NCBI GenBank assembly: GCA_949358305.1
Contig: OX442314.1
Span: 31,419,118-31,483,117 of the forward strand
Direction: 5' to 3'
DNA from: Strigamia acuminata
Lineage: Eukaryota > Arthropoda > Chilopoda > Geophilomorpha > Linotaeniidae
Length of the DNA: 64,000 nt
A program made the position numbers and the translations under genes. This document shows positions 11,715 through 23,244 of this stretch, piece by piece; position 1 is the stretch's first letter; the number at the start of each line of letters is the position of its first letter. The notes under the pieces were generated by a model. It was not told the DNA's origin. It made no database searches and was given only the letters and a program-made list of their open reading frames with translations.

Positions 11715-12268
11715 CAATGAGGTGAGAAGGAGATGTAACTCAATAACCACTTCCGCCACAATGCTCACCTTCTGTGAGATGACGTCACTAAATCTCAAGC
11801 CGCCATTTTGCATACAACCTAGTAAACACTACTGTTACGGTGATAACAACTTTTATTGGTTATGTCGAATTTTATCGGTTTTATGTCGATTTTTATTAGT
11901 TTTATGTCGATTGTTATTGGTTTTGTATCGATTTTTATTGGTTTTACCGATTTTTATTGGTTTTACCGATTTTTATTGGTGTTCTCAATTTTTATTGTTT
12001 TTTTTTTGTCGATTTTTATTTCTTTTAGTTGCTTTCAGTTGATTTTTTTCTTGATTTTAGTTGATTACTTATCGATTTTATTGATTTTTAGTTGATTACT
12101 AACCGATTTTATTGATTTTTAGTTGATTTTTTATCAATTTTATTGATTTTTGATTGAATTTTTCTTGATTTTAATGATTTTAGTAATTAGATAATCAAGT
12201 AGAAATCAATAAAATCAATAGATAATCAAGTAGAAATCAATAAAATCGATAAGTAATCAACTAAAATC

Positions 12269-12660
12269 AATAAACAATCGACTCAACGCAACTAAAAGAA
12301 ATAAAAATCAACAAAAAAAACAATATAAATTGATAAAACCCATAAAAATCGATACAAAACCAATAACAAGTGACATTAAACTAATAAAAATCGATAAATT
12401 CAATAAACAATCGACTCAACGCAACTAAAAGAAAAAAAATCAACAAAAGAAAACAACATAAATTGATAAAACCCATAAAAATCGATACAAAACCAATAAA
12501 AAGTGACATTAAACTAATAAAAATCGATAAAATCAATAAACAATCGACTCAACGCAACTAAAAGAAATAAAAATCAACAAAAAAAACAATATAAATTGAT
12601 AAAACCCATAAAAATCGATACAAAACCAATAAAAAGTGACATTAAACTAATAAAAATCGA
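12269..12660. repeat. Tandem repeat, about 132-base unit, three copies
   Basis: Successive copies of a unit begin with CAATCGACTCAACGCAACTA at 12275, 12407 and 12541. They lie in the right arm of the foldback element. The left arm has no equally long matching array, so the array expanded after the palindrome formed. Confidence 0.8.
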
Positions 12661-12854
12661 TAAAACCAATAAAAATTGATCCAAAACCAATAAAAATCGA
12701 CTTAAAATCAATGAAAATCAGTTATTTAGTTACTAGGTTGTGTGCAAAATGACAGTCAAGTATCCCATCATGCAATGCACTTGTTGCGCATGCGCATACC
12801 AACTAGTCTGCGCAAGGAACCCGAGTTTTGTGTGGAGTTACATCTCCTTCTCAC

Positions 12855-12986
12855 TGTGATATTCTGTGAAATGACTGACATGCGCTCCATTCTAATGCTC
12901 GCTAGCAAGTGCTCTTTAATTCTCTAAACGGCCTTGTCATCGGCCTTGATCACTAACGCCATCTAGTGGCCTATTACAACACTACA
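12855..12986 (-). repeat. Gypsy A 3' LTR
   Basis: In element orientation it starts TGTAGTGTTG and ends AATATCACA. It is identical to the copy at 55683-55814 as far as I can compare. It is short for a Gypsy LTR. Confidence 0.93.
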
Positions 12987-13122
12987 TCCCTCCCCCCAAT
13001 ACAACTGTAATAAATTAGAATAAAAAGAATGTACAATATTAATTTACAATTCGAGCACAAAACATTATCACATCAAATACTAAATTTCACAATAAAGTCA
13101 CTATTTTCACCAAATTGTTCCT

Positions 13123-16100
13123 TCACCATTTCTTCTTATTTCTTCCCCGTTTCACCTTCGTTGGCACAAAGTCCCCGTACCGGGCAGGTGGCTTGCCCTG
13201 CGTCGTCCTCGACGATCGCCTCAGATTTATCGGTAATTCAGCGTGTTGTGGTGGTTCATCCTGGAGCACCGGCTCGACGTGGGGCATCCGCTCTCTTTGT
13301 AGACCCAGCTCCTCCTCCGGGATCGCCAACATTTCCGTTTGGAGCGCTGGAATCGGCTCCACCTGAGGTGCCACCTCCCTCCTCACCTCCTCCTGCGTCT
13401 CCCCTCTCTCTTCCTCTGCACAGTCCTCTCTCCGCTCCTCCTCAAATTCTCGACCCTCTTTCTCCCTCTCTTTACCCTGCAACTTTTTGAAGAACGAGGA
13501 GTTCCGTACGATGTTCTGTGAGCCTCTGCACGCTCTAATCTGGGAACCCACAATCGAAACTATCTTAAATGGTACTGGGTCATACGGGGATATTAGTTTA
13601 TTCGTTTTCCTTCTCTTAACCAAAACCAAATCTCCCACTGTCAGTCCATGCTCCTTAACTTGTCTCTTTTCGTCCGCCAGTCTTTTCATTTCGGTCTTTT
13701 TCTCTTCGTCCCTTTTTCTCACTAACTTATCCTCCTGTAATGCGAAAATTTGTGGCAACCTCGTCTTTATCGGTCGGCTGAATAGCAGTTCTGCCGGCGG
13801 AACACCCGTTGTTGTGTGCGGCGTTGCCCTATAATTGAGTAAGAATTCACAAATTTCTTCGTGCCATTTCTTACCCTCCGTCACGGCCGCCAGGATCGCC
13901 TTATTTAAAGTCCTCATAAAGCGTTCGGCTTCGCCGTTGGCCTCTGGCCATAGCGGCGTCACCCGCTGATGCCGTATTCCCATGTCTTTCAAGAACTCGG
14001 CGAATTCGCCTGATGCAAATGGCGGGCCGTTATCTGATTTAATAACTTCTGGGATGCCCAGTTCAGAAAATCGCTTCTTCATCAAATTAATCACTCCCCG
14101 GGCTCCCGTCGACGCGACTCCATCGACGAATGGAAATCGAGAATATTCGTCGATTAATACACATAAGATCTTCCCATCTGGGAATGGGCCCAGGAAATCT
14201 ACGGCGAGTCGCTGCCACGGCCTATCTGGAAGCTCCGTCATAACCAATGGCGTCCTCGTTCGTATCGGCACACAAGCCTGGCACGGCAGGCACCCCGCCA
14301 CCGCTCGCTCGACTCGCGCATCTAACCCGGGAAACCATACTTTTTGTCGTAACAGCACCTTCGTTTTCACGATTCCCTGGTGCCCCCGGTGCGCCAGGGT
14401 TATCACTGCATCTCTTAGTTGTTCCGGGATAACAATCCGGTCTCCACGCAAAACGATTCCGTCCACCGAACTCGTTAATTCGTCCTGCAAAAGTCTAAAA
14501 GGTTTTAAACCCTCCTGTTTCCACAACCTGTCTCGTTCGCCTCCCGTGCACTGTAACGTCGTCCTTAACAACTGCAATTCCTTGTCCTCCGCCGTTGCCT
14601 TCGCGATCTGTTCCCGCGTCAACGAACTCGGCATGCGCGTTCTCACAACGAAATTGACGTAACGCTCGACCGCTCGTGTCATTGTTACACCGCATCCCTT
14701 CTCCGCACCCGAATGCCGCGACATATAGTCGCTTGGATTCGAAGCCCCTTTGGTGTATTTAACTTCAAACACGTACTGTTGTATGCGCAAGCAGAGACGT
14801 TCTATTCTCGCGGACGGTCGCGACTTCCGATTCCCAAAGATGCTAATGAGAGGCTTATGATCTGTAAAAAGCACAAAAGTTATTCCGTATAAATATAAAT
14901 AGAAATGTTCGATGGCCCACACGGCCGCTAAAGTCTCTCGTTCGATTTGAGAATATCTTTTCTCCACTTCTGTTAATGTGCGACTTGCGTAGGCCACGAC
15001 CCGCGGTTCCATATCTGCCCCCTTAATCTGGGCTAAAATCGCTCCCAGCCCGTTCGGGCCCGCATCGACCGTCAGATGGATCCTGGCCGTTGGGTCGTAG
15101 TATGCCAATACACTCTTATTTCCTAATTGTCCTTTAATTGCCGCCCACGCCGTCTGTTGATCTTTTCCCCAAACAAACGCTGCGTTGGCCTTCTTTGCCA
15201 AGTCTCGCAATGGCTTCAACATATCAGCCATGTTTCTGACAAATCGCGCACAGTAGATGACCATTCCTAACAGGCTTTTCACCTCAGCAACTGACTTCGG
15301 GGGTTCCATTCTCTCTACCGCCTCCACCTTACGCGGGTCTATAGAGATACCCCTCGCTGAAAATACGTGGCCGAAGAAAACAATTCTATCGCGGCGCAGT
15401 TCACACTTTTCTTCGTTTAGCGTTAAGCCCTTCTCCTCCAATCGTCTCAACACTGCGTGCATCGCTGCGTCATGTGCCTCCCCTGTCTTTCCTACAACGA
15501 AAATGTCATCTACAATATTTATGCAATTAGGCAAACCTTCGATCACTTGTCGAATCGTGTCCTGGAACAGTTCTGACGCTGAATTGATGCCAAACAGCAG
15601 CCGTTTGAACCGAAATAGTCCTACATGAGTTGCAAACACTGTGTATTTGCGCGACTCCCCGTCAAGTTCCACTTGGTTAAAACCGTGGTTCAAGTCCAAT
15701 TTTGAAAATAGCACTGCTCCTTCCGCTACTGCAATCACATCCTCCAGTCTTGGTGACGTATGTCTCACCTGTTTGATGGCTCTAATAACCTCCCGCGCAT
15801 CCACACACAGGCGAATGGCGTCGGGGTCGGGGTCCCTTGGCTTATCCACACAATGGATCGGCGACACCCATGGCGTCGGGCCCATCCCCTCATCAATTCG
15901 CTCAATCACGTCCATTTGTAACAATCTTTCCAACTCCTTCTCCACCTTTTTCCTTAAATGGAACGGAATAGGGGGATATCTCTGCGCCACCGGCGCCACG
16001 CTCTCATCCACGTGCAGATGTATCTGATAGTCCTTCAGCTTACCTACGCCCCGAAAGAGCTTCGGATATTGCTTCTTAATCTCCTCTTCTAGCGTCGTTT

Positions 16101-17400
16101 GTTGGACACTATTCACTACTTTCACTATCTCTAATCTCTTAGCTGTTTCATAATTTAATAACGAGTCCCCCGGGCGGTCAACAACATAAGCCGTCGTCGT
16201 AACACTTTTCCCTTCCCATCGTAATACCAACTCCACTCGCCCCAACAACGGCAGGGGCTCCGACGACCCATATGTGAACAATTTGGCCCGACTCACTTGT
16301 AATGTCGGTTTAAATGTCATATTCGTGAAAATCTCTCTCCCCAAAATGTTTACCGACGTCCCCGAATCGACGATAAACTTCACCTTGTTACTTTCCTTTC
16401 CCACCGTCAACCGCACTTCGGGCATGTTATTCTTCCTCGTGTTTCCATCCATACATAGTCCAATCGTGAATAAATCCCCTTCATCATCATCCCATTCTCT
16501 CTCTCGTTCATAATTCACCATATTCACCTTCTGCTTGCCCTCCGCCGACTCCGTTCGTTTCGCACGACAAAACCGCACGAAATGCCCAGTTTTCCCGCAT
16601 CCTCTACACGCGACGCCCCTCGCCGGGCAGTCCTGTGTGCTCGGGTGTGGCCAACTTCTTCCGCAATTAAAGCAACGTCTTCCTGCCGTTCCCACCGATC
16701 CACTTCGAGACCCGCCCGTCGTAAATTCGCTCCGCCGATTCTCCATACCACTATTTGTCCTTTTGCGGGTATCTTCCATTTTACGCACTAAATTTACCTC
16801 GACTGGTGTCTCTTTATCACCTCCCTCCATTTGCCTTGCTTGCCATTCCGAGGCTTCGTAGCCACGGCCCAAATCCAAAAGCTGCTTTAGCGTCAAAGTA
16901 TCGTCGCGTAATCCTTGTCGACGTAGGCGATTCATACTTGTGCCCAAAATAAGCTGCGATTTGATCTCTCTGTCATCGTTGTGGAACTCGCATCCCACCG
17001 CCAGGTGTCGTAGGCGCATCTGATATTTATCTAAAGTCTCATTCGTCTCTTGCCGAGACACACGGAAAGTATACACACAAAATTCCATATTTTTAGTTGG
17101 AATAAAATAGGTTGTTAAAGCATCTTTTACCGACTTATAATCCTTTACCGCAATTGTCAAGGTCTCGTACACTGTGAACACTTCCTCCCCTGCTTGGTGT
17201 AATAAAGTCGCCATTTTTCTGTTATTGTCCGTAATTCCCGCCGCTATTAAATACATCTCCAACCTGCTCACCCATCTTTTCCACCGTTGTGACTGCGTCG
17301 TCGTCTCACCGTGCACGTCAAACGGAGGAATACCGGTTGTTTGCACGAAACTTGCCACGCCCACTGTCGCCGCAGCTGCGGGCTTCGTCTCGTCCGCCAT
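13123..17400 (-). CDS. Gypsy A Gag-Pol polyprotein, intact, 1425 residues
   Basis: A single frame from ATG at 17400 encodes the whole replication machinery of the element. Rough order: Gag (1-235); two zinc-binding knuckles, CFNCGRSW...C and CRGCGKTGHFVRFC (about 243-277); aspartic protease with DSGTS (about 347); reverse transcriptase with LDLNHGFNQVEL and IVDDIF in place of the common YVDDI (about 628); RNase H with DAGPNGLGA and the tail DHKPL; integrase with the HHCC finger (HRGHQG...CLPCQAC), then the D, D, E residues in AVDFLGPF, SDNGPPF and EANGEAERF (about 1123 onward); and a basic C-terminal tail. There is no frameshift between gag and pol, unlike many Gypsy elements but as in Mag relatives. 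No break was found. Confidence 0.93.
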   Translation of the reverse strand: MADETKPAAAATVGVASFVQTTGIPPFDVHGETTTQSQRWKRWVSRLEMYLIAAGITDNNRKMATLLHQAGEEVFTVYETLTIAVKDYKSVKDALTTYFIPTKNMEFCVYTFRVSRQETNETLDKYQMRLRHLAVGCEFHNDDREIKSQLILGTSMNRLRRQGLRDDTLTLKQLLDLGRGYEASEWQARQMEGGDKETPVEVNLVRKMEDTRKRTNSGMENRRSEFTTGGSRSGSVGTAGRRCFNCGRSWPHPSTQDCPARGVACRGCGKTGHFVRFCRAKRTESAEGKQKVNMVNYEREREWDDDEGDLFTIGLCMDGNTRKNNMPEVRLTVGKESNKVKFIVDSGTSVNILGREIFTNMTFKPTLQVSRAKLFTYGSSEPLPLLGRVELVLRWEGKSVTTTAYVVDRPGDSLLNYETAKRLEIVKVVNSVQQTTLEEEIKKQYPKLFRGVGKLKDYQIHLHVDESVAPVAQRYPPIPFHLRKKVEKELERLLQMDVIERIDEGMGPTPWVSPIHCVDKPRDPDPDAIRLCVDAREVIRAIKQVRHTSPRLEDVIAVAEGAVLFSKLDLNHGFNQVELDGESRKYTVFATHVGLFRFKRLLFGINSASELFQDTIRQVIEGLPNCINIVDDIFVVGKTGEAHDAAMHAVLRRLEEKGLTLNEEKCELRRDRIVFFGHVFSARGISIDPRKVEAVERMEPPKSVAEVKSLLGMVIYCARFVRNMADMLKPLRDLAKKANAAFVWGKDQQTAWAAIKGQLGNKSVLAYYDPTARIHLTVDAGPNGLGAILAQIKGADMEPRVVAYASRTLTEVEKRYSQIERETLAAVWAIEHFYLYLYGITFVLFTDHKPLISIFGNRKSRPSARIERLCLRIQQYVFEVKYTKGASNPSDYMSRHSGAEKGCGVTMTRAVERYVNFVVRTRMPSSLTREQIAKATAEDKELQLLRTTLQCTGGERDRLWKQEGLKPFRLLQDELTSSVDGIVLRGDRIVIPEQLRDAVITLAHRGHQGIVKTKVLLRQKVWFPGLDARVERAVAGCLPCQACVPIRTRTPLVMTELPDRPWQRLAVDFLGPFPDGKILCVLIDEYSRFPFVDGVASTGARGVINLMKKRFSELGIPEVIKSDNGPPFASGEFAEFLKDMGIRHQRVTPLWPEANGEAERFMRTLNKAILAAVTEGKKWHEEICEFLLNYRATPHTTTGVPPAELLFSRPIKTRLPQIFALQEDKLVRKRDEEKKTEMKRLADEKRQVKEHGLTVGDLVLVKRRKTNKLISPYDPVPFKIVSIVGSQIRACRGSQNIVRNSSFFKKLQGKEREKEGREFEEERREDCAEEERGETQEEVRREVAPQVEPIPALQTEMLAIPEEELGLQRERMPHVEPVLQDEPPQHAELPINLRRSSRTTQGKPPARYGDFVPTKVKRGRNKKKW

Positions 17401-17412
17401 GACAGTAACCTG

Positions 17413-18916
17413 AGTAGTGGGTTGTTGGGCGGTCTGGCCCAGTGGTAGTGGTTTTGGGGAGGGGGAGGGTGGTGAGGTGGAAGTGGGTGGGGGAGGTGTA
17501 ATTTTTTTTTAATTTTAATTAATTTTTTTAATTTTTTTTTTTATAATTTTTTTTTATTTATTGATTTTTAATTTGATTATATGCATATATGTATGTGGAA
17601 AAATGAAATAATTAGTTCCAATCTATACCACCAGGTTACATCATCATGTGATTAAGAAAAAGTTGATATTTTTGATGAAATGTGCATGCAATAAGTCAGT
17701 TTCTCAGAGTCTACTTTTATCCCTTATCCTCAAGGAATGTCACTGCTACTGAAATAGTTCCCACGGCCGGAGCAGCTAGGGGGAGGGTGCAGTGGAGGGG
17801 GAGTGTGAAGTGGACATTGGGGTGAAGCTATTTTCATAACATTCCTGCAACATCAGTGATTGAAAGAGAAATTAAAACCCATTTTGTGCATTAAAATATG
17901 TTTCTGATGTAGAATTTAATGCTGATTTCAGAAATGTAAACAACTTTTAGATCAAAAATTATTTTTTTAAAACTTTTTTAAAAGTTTTTTTGATTTGGTG
18001 AAGAAAGAGTTGGTATTTTTGATCAAATGTGCATGCAATCAGTGAGTTACAGTTCTTTCTGATCTTATATCTATCTTCAATGAATGTATACTCTATCAAA
18101 AGAGTTCTCACAGTGGTATAGCAAAGGGGAGGGTGAAGTGCAGGGGGAAGATGAAGTGCAGGGGAGGGTGAAGTGGACATGTGTTGTGTCTATTGCCATA
18201 TATCAACACCAGTGATGGAAAGTGAGTTTAAAACATTTTTATCTGCTTTTCCCTGGTATTTGTACAAATTATATCACATTTTGGATGAAATTAGTTGAAA
18301 TATTATGATTTTTATCAAACTTTGATTGAAATGAGTTGAAATATTATGATTTTTATCACTTTTTGGTTGATTTTAGTTAAAATATCACAATTTTTATCAC
18401 TTTTTGGATGAAATTAGTTAAAATATCACGATTTTTATCATATATTGGTTAAAATTAGTGAACATATTATGGTTTATATCATTTTTTTGGTTGAAATTTA
18501 TCATATTTAGGTTTAAATTCTAAGAAGTTTACTGAATTTTATCACATTTGATTAACTGAGAACATTTTCTAACTTATATCTTTTTAATATTGGTTATAAG
18601 TAATAAGCTTTTTACTTTTCTTCATTTCTAACCTGTTTGGACAAGTTCTGACAAGTTCAAACCTGTTTGGACAAGTTTGGACAAGTTCTCACAGCATGGG
18701 GAGGGGAGAATTGGGGAGGGGAAACAGTTCTCACGGTGGTACAGCAAGGGGCAGGGGGGTGTGGGGGAGGGGAAACAGTTCCCACAGCAGCAGTACAGCA
18801 AGGGGAGAGGGGAATTGAGGAGGGGAACCAGTTCCCACGGTAGTGCAGCACAAGGAGGGTGAATTGGAGAGGGAGTGTGGTTAAAACAGGAATGTGAGTG
18901 GAGCAAAGGGGAGGAG
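17413..18916 (+). repeat. Polinton left terminal inverted repeat
   Basis: 1504 bases that match, inverted, 54064-55566 almost perfectly (I noticed one A-run length difference and one substitution near 18794/54188). The outer 110 bases are GT-rich. The rest is AT-rich with G-rich blocks on this strand (18115-18175, 18690-18900). It ends exactly at the promoter motif of polB. Open frames inside are short, and none resembles a protein. Confidence 0.93.
18268..18530 (+). repeat. Degenerate tandem repeat inside the Polinton TIR
   Basis: About five copies of a unit near 46-50 bases based on AAATATTATGATTTTTATCA followed by a TTTGGTTGAAATT-like block. The same array is inverted at about 54460-54715 in the right TIR. 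Such iterated sites near a terminus could bind the replication or integration machinery, but that is inference. Confidence 0.65.
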
Positions 18917-18935
18917 TTATAGCTGTGTATAAATA
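18894..18935 (+). promoter_or_regulatory. polB promoter: shared GC motif plus TATA box
   Basis: The motif GTGAGTGGAGCAAAGGGGAG (extending AGGAGT, 18894-18917) is followed by TATAAATA at 18928-18935, 60 bases before the polB ATG. The same motif in the same orientation relative to the gene occurs upstream of two other Polinton genes (52991-53014, 53986-54009) and at the right TIR edge (54063-54086). Confidence 0.75.
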
Positions 18936-18994
18936 CTTGCCGTTTCCTACCATTTTCACTTCACTTCTTGCAAGCACAAGGTAAAGACTGCATT

Positions 18995-21900
18995 ATGGAA
19001 TGGAACCATAGTAATTCACAGATGGAAGATCTGTTTATGGAAATTGAAGATGCGCTGTATCCACAACTGAATACCCCCGAACCACTGCTGATTGATGAAG
19101 AAAACATTCTTTATAATGACCCATGGGTTTATGAACATTCTTCCATTAACACTCAACTGGTATCTTGCAACAATGCGCCACTACCACTTCCTGCAGAATC
19201 ATCCAATGAAAACAGTTTTTCATCATCACCATGTGAGTTTTCTACACATCATTATGATTATTTGTGTTCAAATTTAATCCAACCACAACAATGTCAAATG
19301 CTCAATCAATCAGCAACTCCGATCATTGATGCACTTGCTCCTGTATTCATTCACCAGCCAAATCAAATGAACATTCAATCACCAAACATGACAAGTAAAA
19401 TTCCACCTCCTGATCTTATGATTAATTACCAACCAAACTTTAATCAGGCAGGATCAAGCAGAATTAACATTCCTCCATCATCAAGTCAGTTACCAGTGCT
19501 GCAAATTGGACATGGACGGCAAGTACTTAGATGTGAAAGTTGTGGCAAAATATATACATGTAAATCAACATTGAATAGACATATCAAACATTCTCATAGC
19601 ATTGAAAAAGGCGGTTTCTCTTGTCCCATCTGCTCAAAGGTTTTTCAGCGGAATGATACCATGTTACGTCATTTAAAAAACTCTCACAATCAAAACAATG
19701 AAACATTCCCATGCAATGTTTGCAAGAAGAATTTTTCAAACAAGAAATATTTAGTTATGCACTTGCGTACGCACAATGAACCTTCACCTCCTGCTGTTCC
19801 TCTTCCTCGTGCACTTTCCTGTGATGATCCTTGTGTCGAAGCTTTAAGTGGAAATGTAAACAGATACAAAATTTCGGGAAGAAATTCAGGAGATCTGAAT
19901 CATTTTTTTCTTCAACACCATGATCGAGTGAAACGGATCTTGAACTTCCAACTTATAAAAAAGAATGCGATAAAGTACTACATTGCAGTCAAGATTCATT
20001 TTACTCGGACAGCGCAGAGTGGAGATTCGGAAACTGTGGCGTGTTTTCGGAGTGTATGCAACACTGCACTCGTGGAAACAGATCTGGAAACACAACTCAT
20101 GGAAGCATATGAAAAAATAAAAAGGTCCTGCGCTGAGTTCCAAAGAGAAGGTAGCGGTTGGAATTTCGAAGCAGTGATTCAACTTGACGTCAATATTGGT
20201 AAATATCGACCACTGGCCGGCAGAAGTTATATCCCGCTACCTAAATTTTTAGCTGATAAAAAGGCTATAATTAATGTGCAAAATGATGATTCTTTGTGCT
20301 TTATCTGGAGTGTGTTGGCTGCGCTGCATCCATCACCCACTAATCCACAACGAATTTCAAACTATTGTAAGTATAAAAATTCCTTAAAATTAACCGGGCT
20401 TTCATTTCCAATGACAATTCAACAAATCCCAAAGTTTGAAAGTATGAATTCTATTAGTGTGCATGTCTTTGGATATGAAAAAGAGATCTTTCCACTTTAT
20501 ATTAGCAAATTGCAACATGAAACTCATATTAATTTGTTGCTTTTTGCTAATGATGAAACCCAACATTATTGCTGGATTAAAAATTTAAATAGATTATTAT
20601 CTTCATTAACTAAACACAATCCCCAAGCCCACTATTGTAAATATTGTTTACATAGATGTTCTTCAGAACGGATATTACAAGATCACTTAGAGTACTGTTC
20701 GACTTATGGATTACAAAAAGTTACATACCCCACTGAAAAAACAAAATGGATGCAGTTTAATGATTTCCATAAACAATTCAAAGTACCTTTTGTTATTTAT
20801 GCAGATTTTGAATCGCTGCTTGTAAAAAATTCGGAAATTAATGACACAAGCAAAGTCCAAAAGCTAAATAAGCATGTTCCATCTGGGTATGCTTTTGCTG
20901 TGATTAATGTGGAAGGCAAATTGCACCAATCACCCTCTATTTATCGGGGTGAAAATGCAGTTGATCACTTTCTGGACTCTATCACTAAATTGGAAGAAGA
21001 ATTGCAAAAGCTTACAGCTATTAACGTTCCAATGAATTTAACAGACAGTGATAAATTAATTATGAAAAATGCAACAAAGTGTCATATTTGTAAGAAATCA
21101 TTTTCACATAATGAAAAGAAAATTAGAGATCACGACCATGCGACCGGCAAGTTCCGAGGTCCTGCACATAACTTTTGTAATTTAATGTATTGCAAAACAT
21201 CAAATCAAATTCCCGTCGTATTTCATAATCTGAAAAATTATGACTCGCATTTATTAATGCAGGGAATTGGAAAGTTTAAGGATCGTGAAATAAGTTGTAT
21301 TCCTACCAACATGCAACGATATATAACATTTTCACTCGGAAATCTTCGATTTCTTGATAGTCTGCAATTTATGAATGCATCTTTGGAATCATTGGTTGCT
21401 AATTTATTCAAAAGTGATCCAAACCAATTCCAAATAATGAAACAACATTTCAATCCTGATCAAATTGGATTGTTATTACGGAAAGGTATTTTTCCTCTTG
21501 GGAAAAATTTAATGAATCCAAGCTCCCTCCAATGGCCGCATTTTACAGTACTTTAAGTGAACAATGTATATCTACAGCTGACTATGTGCATGCAAATAAT
21601 GTTTGGGAAAAATTCAATATTCAAAATCTCGGTCAATACCAGGACCTGTACGTATTGTGTGACGTTTTGCTACTTGCTGACGTATTTGAAAATTTTCGCT
21701 CAATTTGTCTAGAGACATATAAATTGGACTGTTGTAATTATTTTACAACACCCGGTCTCTCGTGGGGAGCATGTCTGAAACTAACAGATGTAAAATTAGA
21801 ACTTTTAACAGATCCGCTAATGCATGTCTTTATTGAATCTGGTATTCGCGGCGGTATCAGCATGATTAGTCACAGATTTGCTAAAGCCAATCATAAAGAT

Positions 21901-23244
21901 ATAGATGATTATAATAAGAACCTTCCATCCAATCACATCATCTATCTCGATGCGATTAACTTATATGGCTGGGCGATGAATAAATATTTACCAACTCATA
22001 ATTTCAAATGGATACCGCCCACCGATGATTTTGATGTGTTCAGCATTAGTGATACCAGCACAAAGGGATATATTTTAGAGATAGATTTAGAATATCCGAA
22101 AGAACTGCATGATTCCCATAATGATTATCCTCTTGCTCCTGAACGGCTGACGGTAACAGAAGAAATGTTATCACCTTACAGCCTAGATCACCTTAACCAA
22201 CTTGGACAAAAACATCATCCATCCCCCAAATTAGTCCCTAACCTTACTAACAAATCAAAATATATAATCCACTATCAAAACCTCAAATTGTATTTGTCAT
22301 TGGGAATGAAAGCGACTAAAATTCATAAAATTCTCGAATTTGAACAATCCGATTGGCTTTCAAAATATATTGGTTTAAACACAGAATTACGAAAAAATGC
22401 AACTAACAATTTTCAAAAGGATTTCTTTAAACTTATGAATAATTCTGTTTTTGGGAAGTCTCTTGAATCTGTCAGGAAACGTGTTGATGTGAGGTTGGTG
22501 CAAAATCCCGAGCGTGTCACGAAATTATTAAAATCGCCCACTTTTCACGAATTCAAAATTTTCAATGAAGATCTCGTCGGTGTAAATTTAAAGAAAAAGA
22601 ACATATTATTAAATAGACCCATTTATATTGGCTTTTGCATTCTAGAATTAAGCAAAGTTCTCATGTATGATTTTCATTATAAATATATTAAAGAATTATA
22701 TGGCAACAAAGCTAAATTACTTTTTACTGATACGGATAGTTTAGCTTACAGTATAGAAACCGATGATATTTATAAAGATATGAAAAGAGATTTGGATTTA
22801 TTTGACACCTCGGATTATCCATCTACCCACTCCTTATATTGCACAAAGAATAAAAAAGTGATTGGTAAATTTAAAGACGAAATGTCCGGGAAATGTATAC
22901 AAGAATTTCTTGGACTTCGTTGCAAAATGTATTCAATAAAAACGAATGATCAAGAGAAAAAAACGGCAAAAGGTGTACCTCGCAGTGTGCGGAACAAATT
23001 ACGCCACCGTGACTATAAAAAATGCCTATTTGACAAAGTTGAAAATGCATGTTTATCAAATCAAATTCGTTCTTTTGATCATGAGTTATACACAATAACA
23101 CAGAAGAAAATTGCATTGTCTGCTGGTGATGACAAGAGATATATATTAAGTGATGGAATAAGTACTTTAGCGCATGGTCATTGTGACGGTGACGACCACA
23201 ACTCCCATTTAACAATGGTACCGGGAAGAGATCGCGATAAATAA
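18995..23244 (+). pseudogene. polB: Polinton protein-primed DNA polymerase B, frameshifted
   Basis: Family B polymerase that would replicate the element. The first ATG is 18995, downstream of a TATA box. N-terminus: an unstructured region, then three C2H2 fingers (residues about 180-260: CESCGKIYTCKSTLNRHIKHSH, CPICSKVF, CNVCKKNF). 3'-5' exonuclease motifs: YADFESLL (near 20805), NLKNYDSH (near 21230) and DLYVLCDVLLLADVF (near 21650). Polymerase motifs: LDAINLYGWAM (A, 21950), KLMNNSVFGK (B, 22430) and FTDTDS (C, 22730). An HNH-like C/H cluster (CHICKKSF...DHDH) lies near 21080. A small deletion near 21495, just after KGIFP, changes the frame; frame 1 stops at 21556 and the second frame carries the rest. 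Gypsy B replaces the last few codons at 23182, so the current stop is at 23244 inside an LTR. Confidence 0.93.

Noticed and set aside
17959-18180. Short open frames inside the Polinton TIRs (also 54800-55033, 18628-18977, 53997-54352)
   Set aside because: Low-complexity C/G-rich translations duplicated only because the TIRs are duplicated; no domain and no promoter.
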